Positions 5,786-13,172 of a stretch of DNA of 20,558 nucleotides are shown here, piece after piece (the first letter of the stretch is position 1; every line of letters begins with the position of its first letter). Both the position numbers and the translations under genes were made by a program. This DNA is from a virus, in the IMG/VR virus record IMGVR_UViG_3300008448_000838, positions 1 through 20,558 of that record; one strand, given 5' to 3'. Under the pieces are notes generated by a model. It saw only the letters and a list, made by a program, of their open reading frames with translations. It had not been told where the DNA came from and did no database searches.

Positions 5786-7654
5786 TTACAATTCATCTAA
5801 TAAATTGTTTTCATCTAGTAAATTTGGTTCAATTTCTTGATTATCTAATGGTTTTAGACTTTCAGATATTATATGTTTAGTCTTTACTTTCATACCAGAC
5901 ATACTACCAATCAACTTTTCAACATCTTTGTTTTCAAGAGAAAGGGGTGAATTTCCCTTATGATTTGCCTTTGGTGAATTATTGACTTTAAGAGTATTAC
6001 CAACATCTTTCATTCCAATAGGATCTCTACCAAATGGACTCTTATCTGTTCCGTAATTTAAGTTTTTAGCAGGTCTACCTGCACCAGGCCAACCACCTTC
6101 TGGAACTTCATTGTCATTTATCACCTTATATCCACTACCACGAATCTGCATACTTGCAATATCGTGAGGAGTTCCGAATGATTCCTTTGTAATTGCAGGA
6201 TCGTTTCCTTCATTTTCAATCTGTTTTTGACGGAATGCATGTTTGATGTCTTCAAGAACTTCATTCTTTTCAAATTCCGCCTGGTCTTCTGAAAGATTGA
6301 ATATATTGGAATAAATATATTTCATTGATAATAGTTTCTTTTCAATAAGCGTTCCAGCCAAATCTACTTTTTCTTTCATAAGAGCAACTTTCTCTTGTTC
6401 GTAGATGATAGATGGACCGGTCAAACCAAGTTCAAAGTTTACAAGGTCAGCATTTTCATAACCTTGTGAGTAAAGATGAACGATAGCAATTTTAGTTAAT
6501 TCAGAAACAACTATTCTTTGAACTCTTTCGATTGTTCTAGCAAAACGAATATCAAGGGCAGCAAGTGTTGCCTTACCTTCAATACTTTCGTCATAGCCCA
6601 AATATGGTTTTGGAACTTTAAGAGCAGCAAAAATCTTTGATTTTAGATATTCAATATCTTGTATAGAATCATATTGTAATCCAGCAAGAGTTTCGATTGA
6701 CGTACCAGATTGACCACCACGAACTGGAAGATAAAAGTCTTCCAAAAGATTTTGCATATTGAAACGAAGATTGTAGTCACCAGTTTGTTCATTGATAACC
6801 GGTGTCTTCTTCATTCTATTCATAAGGTTGTTCATGTATTGGTCTACTTCTGCTGGGGGAATGTTACCAATATCAACTTTGAATATCCTTTTTTCTGGTG
6901 CTCTCATAATACGATGTATCAACATCGCATCTTCCATGAGAACTAATTGTTTGTAAAGTTTTCTAGCACCTTCCAACATAGATTTACCGTAAGGAAGATA
7001 GTTTGTATCACCGAGAAGACGGAAGTGAGCAATTTCATAATTCTGAAATTCACCTTTACCGAGAGGTCCTTCGTAAACAAACTTTGTCATATAGATATGT
7101 TCTGGATCAGTCCCTTCATCTCTTTGCATTTCGTATGGTGAAAATGGAACAACATTTGTTACACCCAATTCATCCTTTACATCAAGATACAAATAAAAGT
7201 CTCCATACTTACAAAGATTACGGATCCATGGCCATAGATTGTATTCAACATTCAGAACATCATAAAAAAGATTATGAAGAATTTTACGAATGTTATCATT
7301 ATCAGTTTTAATCGTTAAAACATCTCCAGTATCATTTTTCAATGTGCTTTCGTCCGCATAAATGTCAAGAGCCGATGAAATAATTGCATCGGTGTCCATT
7401 GCCTCATAATCAGTATAAAGATCTATTTTTGTAGCAGAGAAAGAATTGTATTGATTGTAAACAGATATTGGCGTTCCACGTGTTCCGTGTAATCTACCAT
7501 ATCTATCAATAACTTTTGATGTATGTGGGTTCCCATCGGCTTGATAACGAGCAGTATCAACAACTTTTAACTTTTTTCCACCAACATTACGAACAACAAC
7601 ATTAGTAGAAAAAAGTGTTTTTAATCTGTCAAATAATGATTTTTTTTGAGCCAT
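5786..7654 (-). CDS. Portal vertex protein (T4 gp20-like)
   Basis: The portal forms the dodecameric ring at one capsid vertex. It nucleates head assembly, docks the terminase and is the channel for DNA. Diagnostic stretches are SFSATKIDLYTDYEAMDTDA followed by IISSALDIYADEST, the block LYKQLVLMEDAMLIHRIMRA followed by PEKRIFKVDIGNIPP, RGGQSGTSIETLAGLQYDSI, and KVPKPYLGYDESIEGKATLA. All are typical of the gp20 family. T4 gp20 has 524 residues; this has 622. The excess is mainly a polar C-terminal tail (about 500-622, Asn/Gly/Pro-rich, ending in a doubled LLDE(N/L) motif), which looks disordered. ATG 7654 starts MAQKKSLFDRLKTLF. It is transcribed alone between two promoter-like boxes and follows the terminase directly. 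Confidence 0.95.
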   Translation of the reverse strand: MAQKKSLFDRLKTLFSTNVVVRNVGGKKLKVVDTARYQADGNPHTSKVIDRYGRLHGTRGTPISVYNQYNSFSATKIDLYTDYEAMDTDAIISSALDIYADESTLKNDTGDVLTIKTDNDNIRKILHNLFYDVLNVEYNLWPWIRNLCKYGDFYLYLDVKDELGVTNVVPFSPYEMQRDEGTDPEHIYMTKFVYEGPLGKGEFQNYEIAHFRLLGDTNYLPYGKSMLEGARKLYKQLVLMEDAMLIHRIMRAPEKRIFKVDIGNIPPAEVDQYMNNLMNRMKKTPVINEQTGDYNLRFNMQNLLEDFYLPVRGGQSGTSIETLAGLQYDSIQDIEYLKSKIFAALKVPKPYLGYDESIEGKATLAALDIRFARTIERVQRIVVSELTKIAIVHLYSQGYENADLVNFELGLTGPSIIYEQEKVALMKEKVDLAGTLIEKKLLSMKYIYSNIFNLSEDQAEFEKNEVLEDIKHAFRQKQIENEGNDPAITKESFGTPHDIASMQIRGSGYKVINDNEVPEGGWPGAGRPAKNLNYGTDKSPFGRDPIGMKDVGNTLKVNNSPKANHKGNSPLSLENKDVEKLIGSMSGMKVKTKHIISESLKPLDNQEIEPNLLDENNLLDEL

Positions 7655-7686
7655 TTGTCACCTATTTTATGTAATATAAACTTAAT

Positions 7687-7695
7687 ATAAATATG
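7687..7695 (-). promoter_or_regulatory. CATATTTAT box upstream of the portal gene
   Basis: Coding strand 7695-7687 reads CATATTTAT and ends 33 nt before ATG 7654, in the 59-base gap after the terminase stop. The plus strand here (7686-7693) reads TATAAATA, identical to the T4 late -10 box but pointing away from the portal gene. A promoter role is inferred from recurrence and position. Confidence 0.45.
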
Positions 7696-7713
7696 TAGGA
7701 AAAATTAGAAACG

Positions 7714-9306
7714 TTATTTTATCAACCAGGTTAAGTCTTCGTTTTGACCATTCACATTCATGCTCCACCCATTATTATCATCGCCAAAACTGTATGATGG
7801 TTTGTGTGGAATGGATGCCTTTCCCATGTAATCCAAACTCATTCTTGTTTTCATCAATCCCTCTTGACGAAGTTTTATTGCAGTATCTCTTACCCACAAA
7901 CCGATTGAAAATGACATAACCAAGTCATCGTTATATCCATTTTGTGCCTCTGCCTTTGAACCATTCCAAACAAACACAAGAAGTTCTTCGGTCAATCTTG
8001 CAGATTTTACAATAGGGGTTCTTTCACGAAAATATGTTTCTAATTTTGAAATGAGAAGTGGTCTTGTTTTTGCACTTGTTGTAAATCCAGGAACCATTTG
8101 TGATTTGTCTTTTAAGTCATAACCTTTTGGTATTTGAATAGATGGATCAACATATCCATCTTCTTTGTAGGTATAATATAGATTTGGATAACCTCTGTCT
8201 ATAACTTGTTGAATTACCGCCCAACCAACATTAGCATTTTCAATAACAAGCATCGCATCATTGTATTCAGTAGCAACAGATACTAACATATTACCGTATG
8301 ATTTTGTATCAAGTTTTCCACGATATTCTGCAACTTGTTCTAAATTATCAATGTCAATAACATGGAATGCTGAGTTATCATTTCCATCACCACGAGCAAC
8401 GTCTGCTACAACAATATAAGTTTTTGAAGGTTCCGGGTAATCCCAAATCCAATAAGCATCTTCTGCACCACGTTTTTCTTTTGGTTCACATACATAAGTT
8501 TCTCTATACCATTGAACCAATTCACCATCAATAACAGATCGACCAGATGCAAGAAAGTTTCCATCACATTCTTGTTTTGCCATATCAGGACCAAGAAGAA
8601 CATCTTGTTCGTCTCTCCATGTTTGGTCACGGTCTGGATGGACTTGCCATAATAATTCTATTGGATTAAATGCACTTTCACCTAATGTTGCCTTTACCCA
8701 TTGTTTGTGATAAAAGTTACCAACACCATTTGGTGTAGAATTGATAATTGCAGTTCCACCGGTTGCAAGTGTTTGTTGTGCAGATGCCCATATCTTATCT
8801 ATGTCATCAATAAAGGCGGCCTCGTCTATAATCAGAAGCGAAAGTGCCTCAGAACGAGCAGAATCAGCGGCAGCAGAAACGGCTTTAATTTGTGAACCGT
8901 TTTTGAAACGAAGTGATAGTTTATTATCTTCTTGAACGCCAGTTTTTAACCAACTCGGAAGATTATCATACATGACACGAACTTTTGTAACCAAGTTCTT
9001 TGCAGTTTCTTGTTTTGTTGCAATAACAAGAATGTTTTTATCTTGATTAAACAACATCATCCAAAGTGAATATCCAGCGATTAAAGTAGAAATACCCAAC
9101 TGACGAGATTTCAAAACGATGTTATATCGGTTACTGTTAAATTCTTTTAGAACATCTTCCTGAAAGGGATATAGTTCAAAAAGGATTTTGCCACGAGTTG
9201 GGTGTTGAATCTTTGCATACCTTTTCATAAAGTATATTGGATTACTTGCACACTTAGCAAATTCCTCTTTGATAATATCTTTAAGATTTTTATTGGATTG
9301 ACTCAT
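7714..9306 (-). CDS. Large terminase subunit (T4 gp17-like ATPase/nuclease)
   Basis: The DNA-packaging motor docks on the portal, pumps DNA with its ATPase and cuts concatemers with its nuclease. In 530 residues: adenine-contact region YPFQEDVLKEF (46-56), Walker A SRQLGIST (67-74), Walker B LLIIDEAAFI, coupling motif INSTPNG, and a RNase H-like nuclease with acidic residues in VVADVARGDGNDNSAFHVID, MLVIENANVGW and NDDLVMSFSIGLW. T4 gp17 has 610 residues, and its Walker A is SRQLGKTT, so the P-loop Lys is replaced by Ile here. SRQ-GxST forms are common in phage terminases, with the Arg thought to act instead. ATG 9306 is chosen because it overlaps the preceding stop as ATGA; the upstream in-frame start at 9357 lies inside the membrane-helix codons of the preceding gene. 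Confidence 0.95.
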   Translation of the reverse strand: MSQSNKNLKDIIKEEFAKCASNPIYFMKRYAKIQHPTRGKILFELYPFQEDVLKEFNSNRYNIVLKSRQLGISTLIAGYSLWMMLFNQDKNILVIATKQETAKNLVTKVRVMYDNLPSWLKTGVQEDNKLSLRFKNGSQIKAVSAAADSARSEALSLLIIDEAAFIDDIDKIWASAQQTLATGGTAIINSTPNGVGNFYHKQWVKATLGESAFNPIELLWQVHPDRDQTWRDEQDVLLGPDMAKQECDGNFLASGRSVIDGELVQWYRETYVCEPKEKRGAEDAYWIWDYPEPSKTYIVVADVARGDGNDNSAFHVIDIDNLEQVAEYRGKLDTKSYGNMLVSVATEYNDAMLVIENANVGWAVIQQVIDRGYPNLYYTYKEDGYVDPSIQIPKGYDLKDKSQMVPGFTTSAKTRPLLISKLETYFRERTPIVKSARLTEELLVFVWNGSKAEAQNGYNDDLVMSFSIGLWVRDTAIKLRQEGLMKTRMSLDYMGKASIPHKPSYSFGDDNNGWSMNVNGQNEDLTWLIK

Positions 9307-9674
9307 TGGACTACTAAAATTACTCCAACAACAGAAGCGGCTCCTGTTAGAAACCACAAAAATTTATTATCATACCAACGAGGTTGAAGTTCTTCTATTA
9401 TTTTTTCCAATTCTACACTTCTTTTTTTGCAGGCAGAAAGTGCCTCATCACGGTTTTTTAATTGTTCTATAAACAAGTCTGACCTTGAAACATATAAATC
9501 TATTACTGTATCTTGAACATTAACAACGGAAGTTAGGTATTCAACCGAATCTCGTATGAGTTGGATTTTATTCCATAATTTAGTTACTTCGGGTTTTGTA
9601 AAACAAACAAGGGAATCTTTTTCGGAAGCAAACGTTACTGAAACAGAAAACAATAGTGCGATAAGATATTTCAT
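9303..9674 (-). CDS. Exported coiled-coil protein with C-terminal membrane helix (possible spanin-like lysis component)
   Basis: 123 residues: a classic signal sequence MKYLIALLFSVSVTFASE (cleavage probably around TFA/SE), a helical heptad-like region (about 30-97) rich in charged residues, and a C-terminal hydrophobic segment WFLTGAASVVGVILVVQ (about 105-123). Secretion plus a C-terminal anchor would place the coiled coil in the periplasm. This recalls the one-piece spanin layout, except that there is no lipobox (Cys24 is preceded by SLV, not L-A/S-G). The gene starts 4 nt after another membrane-anchored coiled-coil gene, which supports a two-component membrane function such as host lysis. 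No endolysin is visible in the window. Family not recognised. Confidence 0.55.
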   Translation of the reverse strand: MKYLIALLFSVSVTFASEKDSLVCFTKPEVTKLWNKIQLIRDSVEYLTSVVNVQDTVIDLYVSRSDLFIEQLKNRDEALSACKKRSVELEKIIEELQPRWYDNKFLWFLTGAASVVGVILVVQ

Positions 9675-9677
9675 ATA

Positions 9678-10016
9678 TTACTCATTCAGAAAGTTTTTAA
9701 TAAGTTTTGTTGCTTCATCTGGATTTTTTATTTCTCTGTTCTTGTAAACATAAAATCTTTCTTTTATTATCAGAATACTGTCTCTACGAACTTTAATAAG
9801 TGAATCCAATTTATCAGCTCGTTTTTTTAATTCAACATAATCGAGTTCGTATTTGTTTATCAATGCCTCCAAACTATCCTTTGTTTTTGTTGAAGACTTT
9901 ATTTGTTCTTTTGATACATGATTATCGTAAACAATGTATAAGAACAGTATTGCAAACAATCCAATGGCGAACATTTTTATGTAATCGCCAATCTTTTTTA
10001 CCGAAACATCTTCCAT
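9678..10016 (-). CDS. N-terminally anchored coiled-coil protein (possible inner-membrane spanin, Rz-like)
   Basis: 112 residues: a short cytoplasmic head, one membrane helix (MFAIGLFAILFLYIVYD, about 15-31), then a charged helix with coiled-coil character (about 35-90). There is no cleavage site, so the topology is N-in/C-out, as in Rz-type inner-membrane spanins. AAAGGA lies 7 nt before ATG 10016, and the next gene encodes a second exported coiled-coil protein 4 nt downstream. Size, topology and pairing fit a spanin pair, which fuses inner and outer membranes at lysis. Similar topology also occurs in unrelated phage membrane proteins, so the call is tentative. Confidence 0.5.
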   Translation of the reverse strand: MEDVSVKKIGDYIKMFAIGLFAILFLYIVYDNHVSKEQIKSSTKTKDSLEALINKYELDYVELKKRADKLDSLIKVRRDSILIIKERFYVYKNREIKNPDEATKLIKNFLNE

Positions 10017-10018
10017 CT

Positions 10019-10363
10019 TTAATCCTTTGTATATGTTGAAACCATTTTTGCTTTACCACGACGCGTTGAACCCTTTTTTCTCTTTCGTGTTACAGCACTT
10101 TTCTTTTGTTTTGATGACATCGAAGCTGCCTTTGCTGCAGGAACACATTTGGGATATGCCCTCTTTCCACCTTTTCTGGCTTTACTACCAGCAGAGGCGC
10201 CGCATGGGGGGTGTCCGCCACCCTTTTTCTTACGAGAAATATCAACCCATTTTTCTCTAAACCAACCGGTCAATCCACCACTGGGTTTTTTTCCTTCACG
10301 AATATACTTTGCAATATACTCTCTTATTATTTCTCTAACTATATGTTGTTTTGTCTTGTTCAT
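10019..10363 (-). CDS. Small very basic DUF5872-like protein
   Basis: A 114-residue, Lys/Arg-rich protein. After an N-terminal amphipathic helix (1-25) comes a segment GGLTGWFREKWVDISRKKKG (29-48), then PPCGAS, RAYPKC and an Ala/Lys/Arg-rich tail. G-GWF-EKWVDI followed by CG and YPKC with two Cys is what I know as DUF5872, common in marine phages and some bacteria and of unknown function. The Cys pair with a nearby His could bind metal, and the basic tail suggests nucleic-acid binding. ATG 10363 has no Shine-Dalgarno and lies only 4 nt after a promoter-like box, so either the transcript is nearly leaderless or the start is mis-set; no other ATG exists downstream. Confidence 0.65.
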   Translation of the reverse strand: MNKTKQHIVREIIREYIAKYIREGKKPSGGLTGWFREKWVDISRKKKGGGHPPCGASAGSKARKGGKRAYPKCVPAAKAASMSSKQKKSAVTRKRKKGSTRRGKAKMVSTYTKD

Positions 10364-10367
10364 ACTG

Positions 10368-10376
10368 ATAAATATG
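10368..10376 (-). promoter_or_regulatory. CATATTTAT box abutting the DUF5872-like gene
   Basis: Coding strand 10376-10368 reads CATATTTAT, identical to the copies before the portal and tail-chaperone genes. It lies in a 21-base gap. Here it ends only 4 nt before the annotated ATG 10363, unlike the 33-36 nt seen at the other sites. Confidence 0.35.
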
Positions 10377-10384
10377 AATTGTCC

Positions 10385-10918
10385 TCAAATTATACTAACC
10401 CAAGGCAAATTAACAACAGCTCCATTTGAACTGGTTCCTTCTATACCACCTTGAATCGTTCTTTGAAATGCCTTCAATGAAGTAGTCAATGCATTCAAAT
10501 GTTTTTCCGGATCACCTAAAACAAATGAATAAAATATATTTGAAGCAAGAGGTTCGATAGTTCCTGGAATCTTAACAACCGCACCTTTTATAGTAGCGGC
10601 CATAGCCGGTGCATACGGTGTTGGTGTAAATTTTGCAGATGCCCAATATCCCATAAATCCTGCTGCCATCAATGTATATGCTGCTCTATTTGATCCTCTT
10701 GTTGAATCTGCAAAATTTGCATCTAATGCATCATTTATACATTTTTCTAAAAATGCAGAATCACCCTTAATCAATTTTGCTCCAAATATAGTTCCTGCAA
10801 ACCCAACCGTTGAAGCTTGATATGCCTTTGCCATTATACCTGCAAAAACGGATCTGTTTTGAACATTGTTTGCATCCAAAATTGGACGCATTACATTTTT
10901 GAATATATCAACATTCAT
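10385..10918 (-). CDS. Conserved-looking Ala-rich phage protein, unknown
   Basis: A 177-residue protein rich in Ala, Gly and Phe, beginning MNVDIFKNVMRPILDANNVQ. Several moderately hydrophobic stretches occur (TVGFAGTIFGAKLI, AAYTLMAAGFMGYWASAKF), but they are interrupted by polar residues and do not read as clear membrane helices. The C terminus (GGIEGTSSNGAVVNLPW) is Gly/Ser-rich. I do not recognise a family. It starts 5 nt after the preceding gene, with no obvious Shine-Dalgarno, and is the last gene before a promoter-like box. Context among virion genes suggests a structural role, without direct evidence. Confidence 0.5.
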   Translation of the reverse strand: MNVDIFKNVMRPILDANNVQNRSVFAGIMAKAYQASTVGFAGTIFGAKLIKGDSAFLEKCINDALDANFADSTRGSNRAAYTLMAAGFMGYWASAKFTPTPYAPAMAATIKGAVVKIPGTIEPLASNIFYSFVLGDPEKHLNALTTSLKAFQRTIQGGIEGTSSNGAVVNLPWVSII

Positions 10919-10923
10919 ATTAT

Positions 10924-11499
10924 TTACGTTTTATCTATTGCACCTTTACCACTTGCCGGCCATCCGAAACGGCACGACCAGTATCTTGCTTTATGTCTTG
11001 GACCAGGAGATTGACAGTTATGACGAGCACGGAATGATTTTCTACGAGCAGCATTACTCTTTTTAATCTTCATAGTTTTTTTTCCACCCTCGCCCTTGTG
11101 ACCAAAATTAACTTTAACAACATTTCCATTTGGCTTTTTAACATAAACAGAAAACTTCTTTGGTCCACCAGGCGTTCTGAATGGTCTACCTAATGAAACT
11201 TTTCTACCACGATATTCAGCTTCATTCATCATATTCGGTTCATTTTCTTGTAAACGAAAATGTAATTCTGTTATTTTACCACAAGGATTCGTGGCATACC
11301 CTTCAAGTTGATATGACGGATTGTTAATTACTTCTTTTACATTGCGGAATCCTCCACCAGCAGCTTTATATGCCTTTACTAATGCACCCGAAGCATAAGC
11401 ACTTGGCCATACTTTATATTTCTTTTTAATTCTTGCCTTTACACTTGCATAAAGTTTTTTGTTTGTTGGAACTGCCCTCTCAACTATTATCTGTTTCAT
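10924..11499 (-). CDS. Basic phage protein with YxSAYASGALVKAYK-type N-terminus and RARHNC C-terminal domain
   Basis: A 191-residue, strongly basic protein in two parts. Residues about 15-55 (KLYASVKARIKKKYKVWPSA, then YASGALVKAYKAAGGGFRN) match a short motif repeated in many marine phage proteins. Residues about 115-190 (KFSVYVKKPNGNVVKVNFGH, then RRKSFRARHNC and KARYWSCRFGWP) form a Cys/His-containing block that I recall from uncharacterised T4-like phage proteins, where it follows protease or structural genes. Cys in HNC and WSC with the neighbouring His could bind metal. The start ATG 11499 overlaps the preceding stop (ATGA) and has GGAGAG upstream. Function unknown; a nucleic-acid-binding virion protein is plausible. 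Confidence 0.6.
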   Translation of the reverse strand: MKQIIVERAVPTNKKLYASVKARIKKKYKVWPSAYASGALVKAYKAAGGGFRNVKEVINNPSYQLEGYATNPCGKITELHFRLQENEPNMMNEAEYRGRKVSLGRPFRTPGGPKKFSVYVKKPNGNVVKVNFGHKGEGGKKTMKIKKSNAARRKSFRARHNCQSPGPRHKARYWSCRFGWPASGKGAIDKT

Positions 11500-11807
11500 T
11501 CATCTCTCCGTTTTCTTTTTGGTTCTTCGTGAACTATATCAATATCGTTTATTTCTTCATAGTATTCATTATCATCAAGTTTCCTAAATTTTGTTGCAAA
11601 CTGTTCTGATGCAACTGAAAAAAGACTACCGACCACTATGTAAAGGAATCCATCAAATATAAACTGTTCTATTTTCTTATCATAAAAAGTAGATAGTATT
11701 GCCATAAATATCATAACAATGAAAGAAAAGAACATCATCATTCTTTTTGATGATAACCTACCTCGTATTCCACTAAAAGTTTCTGATATTGGATTAGGTC
11801 TTTTCAA
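11496..11807 (-). CDS. Small two-helix membrane protein (possible holin-like)
   Basis: With a TTG start at 11807 the product is 103 residues. It has a basic N terminus (KRPNPISETFSGIRGRLSSK), a first hydrophobic helix (MMMFFSFIVMIFMAILSTFY, about 23-42), a short polar turn, a second helix (FIFDGFLYIVVGSLFSVASE, about 49-68) and a highly charged C-terminal tail. This is the layout of two-helix holins and of several unrelated phage membrane proteins. TTG 11807 is preferred because GGGAGAAGGGA sits directly upstream and it overlaps the preceding stop by only 14 nt. A TTG at 11864 would extend it within the preceding gene without a ribosome-binding site, and the first ATG (11741) lies right at the membrane helix. 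No endolysin neighbour supports a lysis role. Confidence 0.55.
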   Translation of the reverse strand: MKRPNPISETFSGIRGRLSSKRMMMFFSFIVMIFMAILSTFYDKKIEQFIFDGFLYIVVGSLFSVASEQFATKFRKLDDNEYYEEINDIDIVHEEPKRKRRDE

Positions 11808-12417
11808 TCCCTTCTCCCAAATCTTCTTCCAACTTCTTGATAAAATTATTTCTAAATTCTTCAAATTCTTTTTCTATCTTTTCAAGCATTTCTTCTTTGT
11901 TAAATGGAGTTTTCCATTTTTCATTATCACCAAAATCATTTGTAAATTCTACTCTAGAAAGTTCACTAGCAATAGCATTTTTATCCTTTTCAGCTTCACT
12001 TAACCAAGCCAATGCATTTTCTTTTACTTTTCTCTTTTCATATTCATCCCATTTACCTTCAAGACGAATTTTGTGTTCCATATCAATTACACAGTCAAAA
12101 CACATACCGTGAATCGCTTTCATCTTTTGGTCAAGTCTTTTTGGCATAGTGCAAGTGCATGTTTCTTTTGGACATTTCTGAAACGTGTTTAGGTATTCGT
12201 GCAATTCTTGTTGCCACACTTTTCCAAGTTTTACCTTATATCCATTTTTTTGTTCCCATTCATTTCCATCCCCATCAAACCATTTATCACCAATTTTTCT
12301 ATCAACAGTATCTTCCGTATTTTCAGGAACATATCCTACTTGGACTTTTTGCTGACTTTCATGTTTTCCATCAACAAGTTTTTTTACATCTTCTATACTA
12401 TCAATCTTAATTTCCAT
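11794..12417 (-). CDS. Cys-cluster phage protein, unknown
   Basis: A 207-residue protein in three parts. Residues about 25-70 (IGDKWFDGDGNEWEQKNGYK) look like a small phage beta motif. Residues 82-109 carry a metal-site-like cluster, CPKETCTC and HGMCFDC (Cys82, 87, 89, 106, 109, His103). Residues about 115-207 are a charged helix with strong coiled-coil character. A zinc site is inferred from the CxxC pair and the clustered Cys. AAAAGG lies upstream of ATG 12417. Family not recognised. It precedes the two-helix membrane protein, which it overlaps by 14 nt. Confidence 0.55.
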   Translation of the reverse strand: MEIKIDSIEDVKKLVDGKHESQQKVQVGYVPENTEDTVDRKIGDKWFDGDGNEWEQKNGYKVKLGKVWQQELHEYLNTFQKCPKETCTCTMPKRLDQKMKAIHGMCFDCVIDMEHKIRLEGKWDEYEKRKVKENALAWLSEAEKDKNAIASELSRVEFTNDFGDNEKWKTPFNKEEMLEKIEKEFEEFRNNFIKKLEEDLGEGIEKT

Positions 12418-12428
12418 AACATAACCTT

Positions 12429-13172
12429 TTACTTTATTATTTCATTGTAAACTTTATTCCAAAATTTTCTTGTTATCATGTGCAATGGTCTTAAACCATT
12501 TTTTTCCTTTTTACTCTCTTTCATTTTACCACGCTTACTATTGAATTTAGCAATAACTGCATTGAATATGTCCGCATCAAACCAACCAAATATGGAAATG
12601 AAACGAGATTTTAATTCAGATAATTTTGCTTCTCTATCACTTAATGCCGTTTGAATTGATTTTGGTGTCATTTCGCCAAATGATGGAATGTCATATCGAA
12701 CATGATTGGTTATCATATAATAAACATAGGGATTTTGGATGTCTTTGTAAGGTAAATGACTACTACCATTCCATTTCATCAATCTTTTGTAATTTTTCAA
12801 TTTAGACACATCATCTTTGTCTACCGCATAGATAACAACAGTAGCGTCACTATCAAATTGTTCGATAACATTTGTTGCATAAAATGGTGTATTTGATTTC
12901 TGAATATGTTTTACATTATGACGACGCATTATTGAAAACTTATCGTCATAAGTTAATGGTTTCTCTATCGGATCTGTAACATCATCTGTGACAATTATCA
13001 CATTGTCTTTATCAAATTTACGGCAAATTCTTTCATATTCTTCACGATGATAAATTGCCATCGGTTGAAATTTACCAGGATATAAAACAACAATATCCTT
13101 ATCTACTAATTCATTTTCATTGAATATCGCAAGATTCATTTCCTTTATCAGATTAAGAACTTTATTGTTCAT
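12429..13172 (-). CDS. Nucleotidylyltransferase-like (cytidylyl/NMN-adenylyl fold) protein with degenerate active site
   Basis: A 247-residue protein. VVLYPGKFQPMAIYHREEYE (28-47) matches the first strand and HxGH loop of the class-I nucleotidylyltransferase fold (GRFQP-H-GH), followed by a Rossmann-like pattern (VIIVTDDV, ATVVIYAVDKDD). The first catalytic His is Ala39 and the Gly is Tyr41; only His42 remains. The usual ISxT-R signature is replaced by EMTPKSIQTALSD (about 166-178). Environmental T4-like phages carry relatives with a C-terminal helical extension like the one here (about 180-225). Either the enzyme uses an altered site or it has become a binding or structural protein. The start overlaps the chaperone-like gene by 11 nt and has GGA upstream. 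Confidence 0.6.
   Translation of the reverse strand: MNNKVLNLIKEMNLAIFNENELVDKDIVVLYPGKFQPMAIYHREEYERICRKFDKDNVIIVTDDVTDPIEKPLTYDDKFSIMRRHNVKHIQKSNTPFYATNVIEQFDSDATVVIYAVDKDDVSKLKNYKRLMKWNGSSHLPYKDIQNPYVYYMITNHVRYDIPSFGEMTPKSIQTALSDREAKLSELKSRFISIFGWFDADIFNAVIAKFNSKRGKMKESKKEKNGLRPLHMITRKFWNKVYNEIIK

Noticed and set aside
9307-9357. Upstream start at 9357 for the terminase
   Set aside because: The added residues (with CCW and SS runs) are the shifted reading of the membrane-helix codons of the preceding gene; ATG 9306 forms an ATGA junction.
9303-9674. Lipoprotein (outer-membrane spanin) call from Cys24
   Set aside because: SLVC does not fit the lipobox, which needs Gly/Ala/Ser before Cys, and a signal-peptidase-I-like site lies earlier, near residue 16.
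10027-10454. Several plus-strand frames of 72-101 codons
   Set aside because: They are antisense to the DUF5872-like gene and its neighbour, lack ribosome-binding sites and overlap each other.
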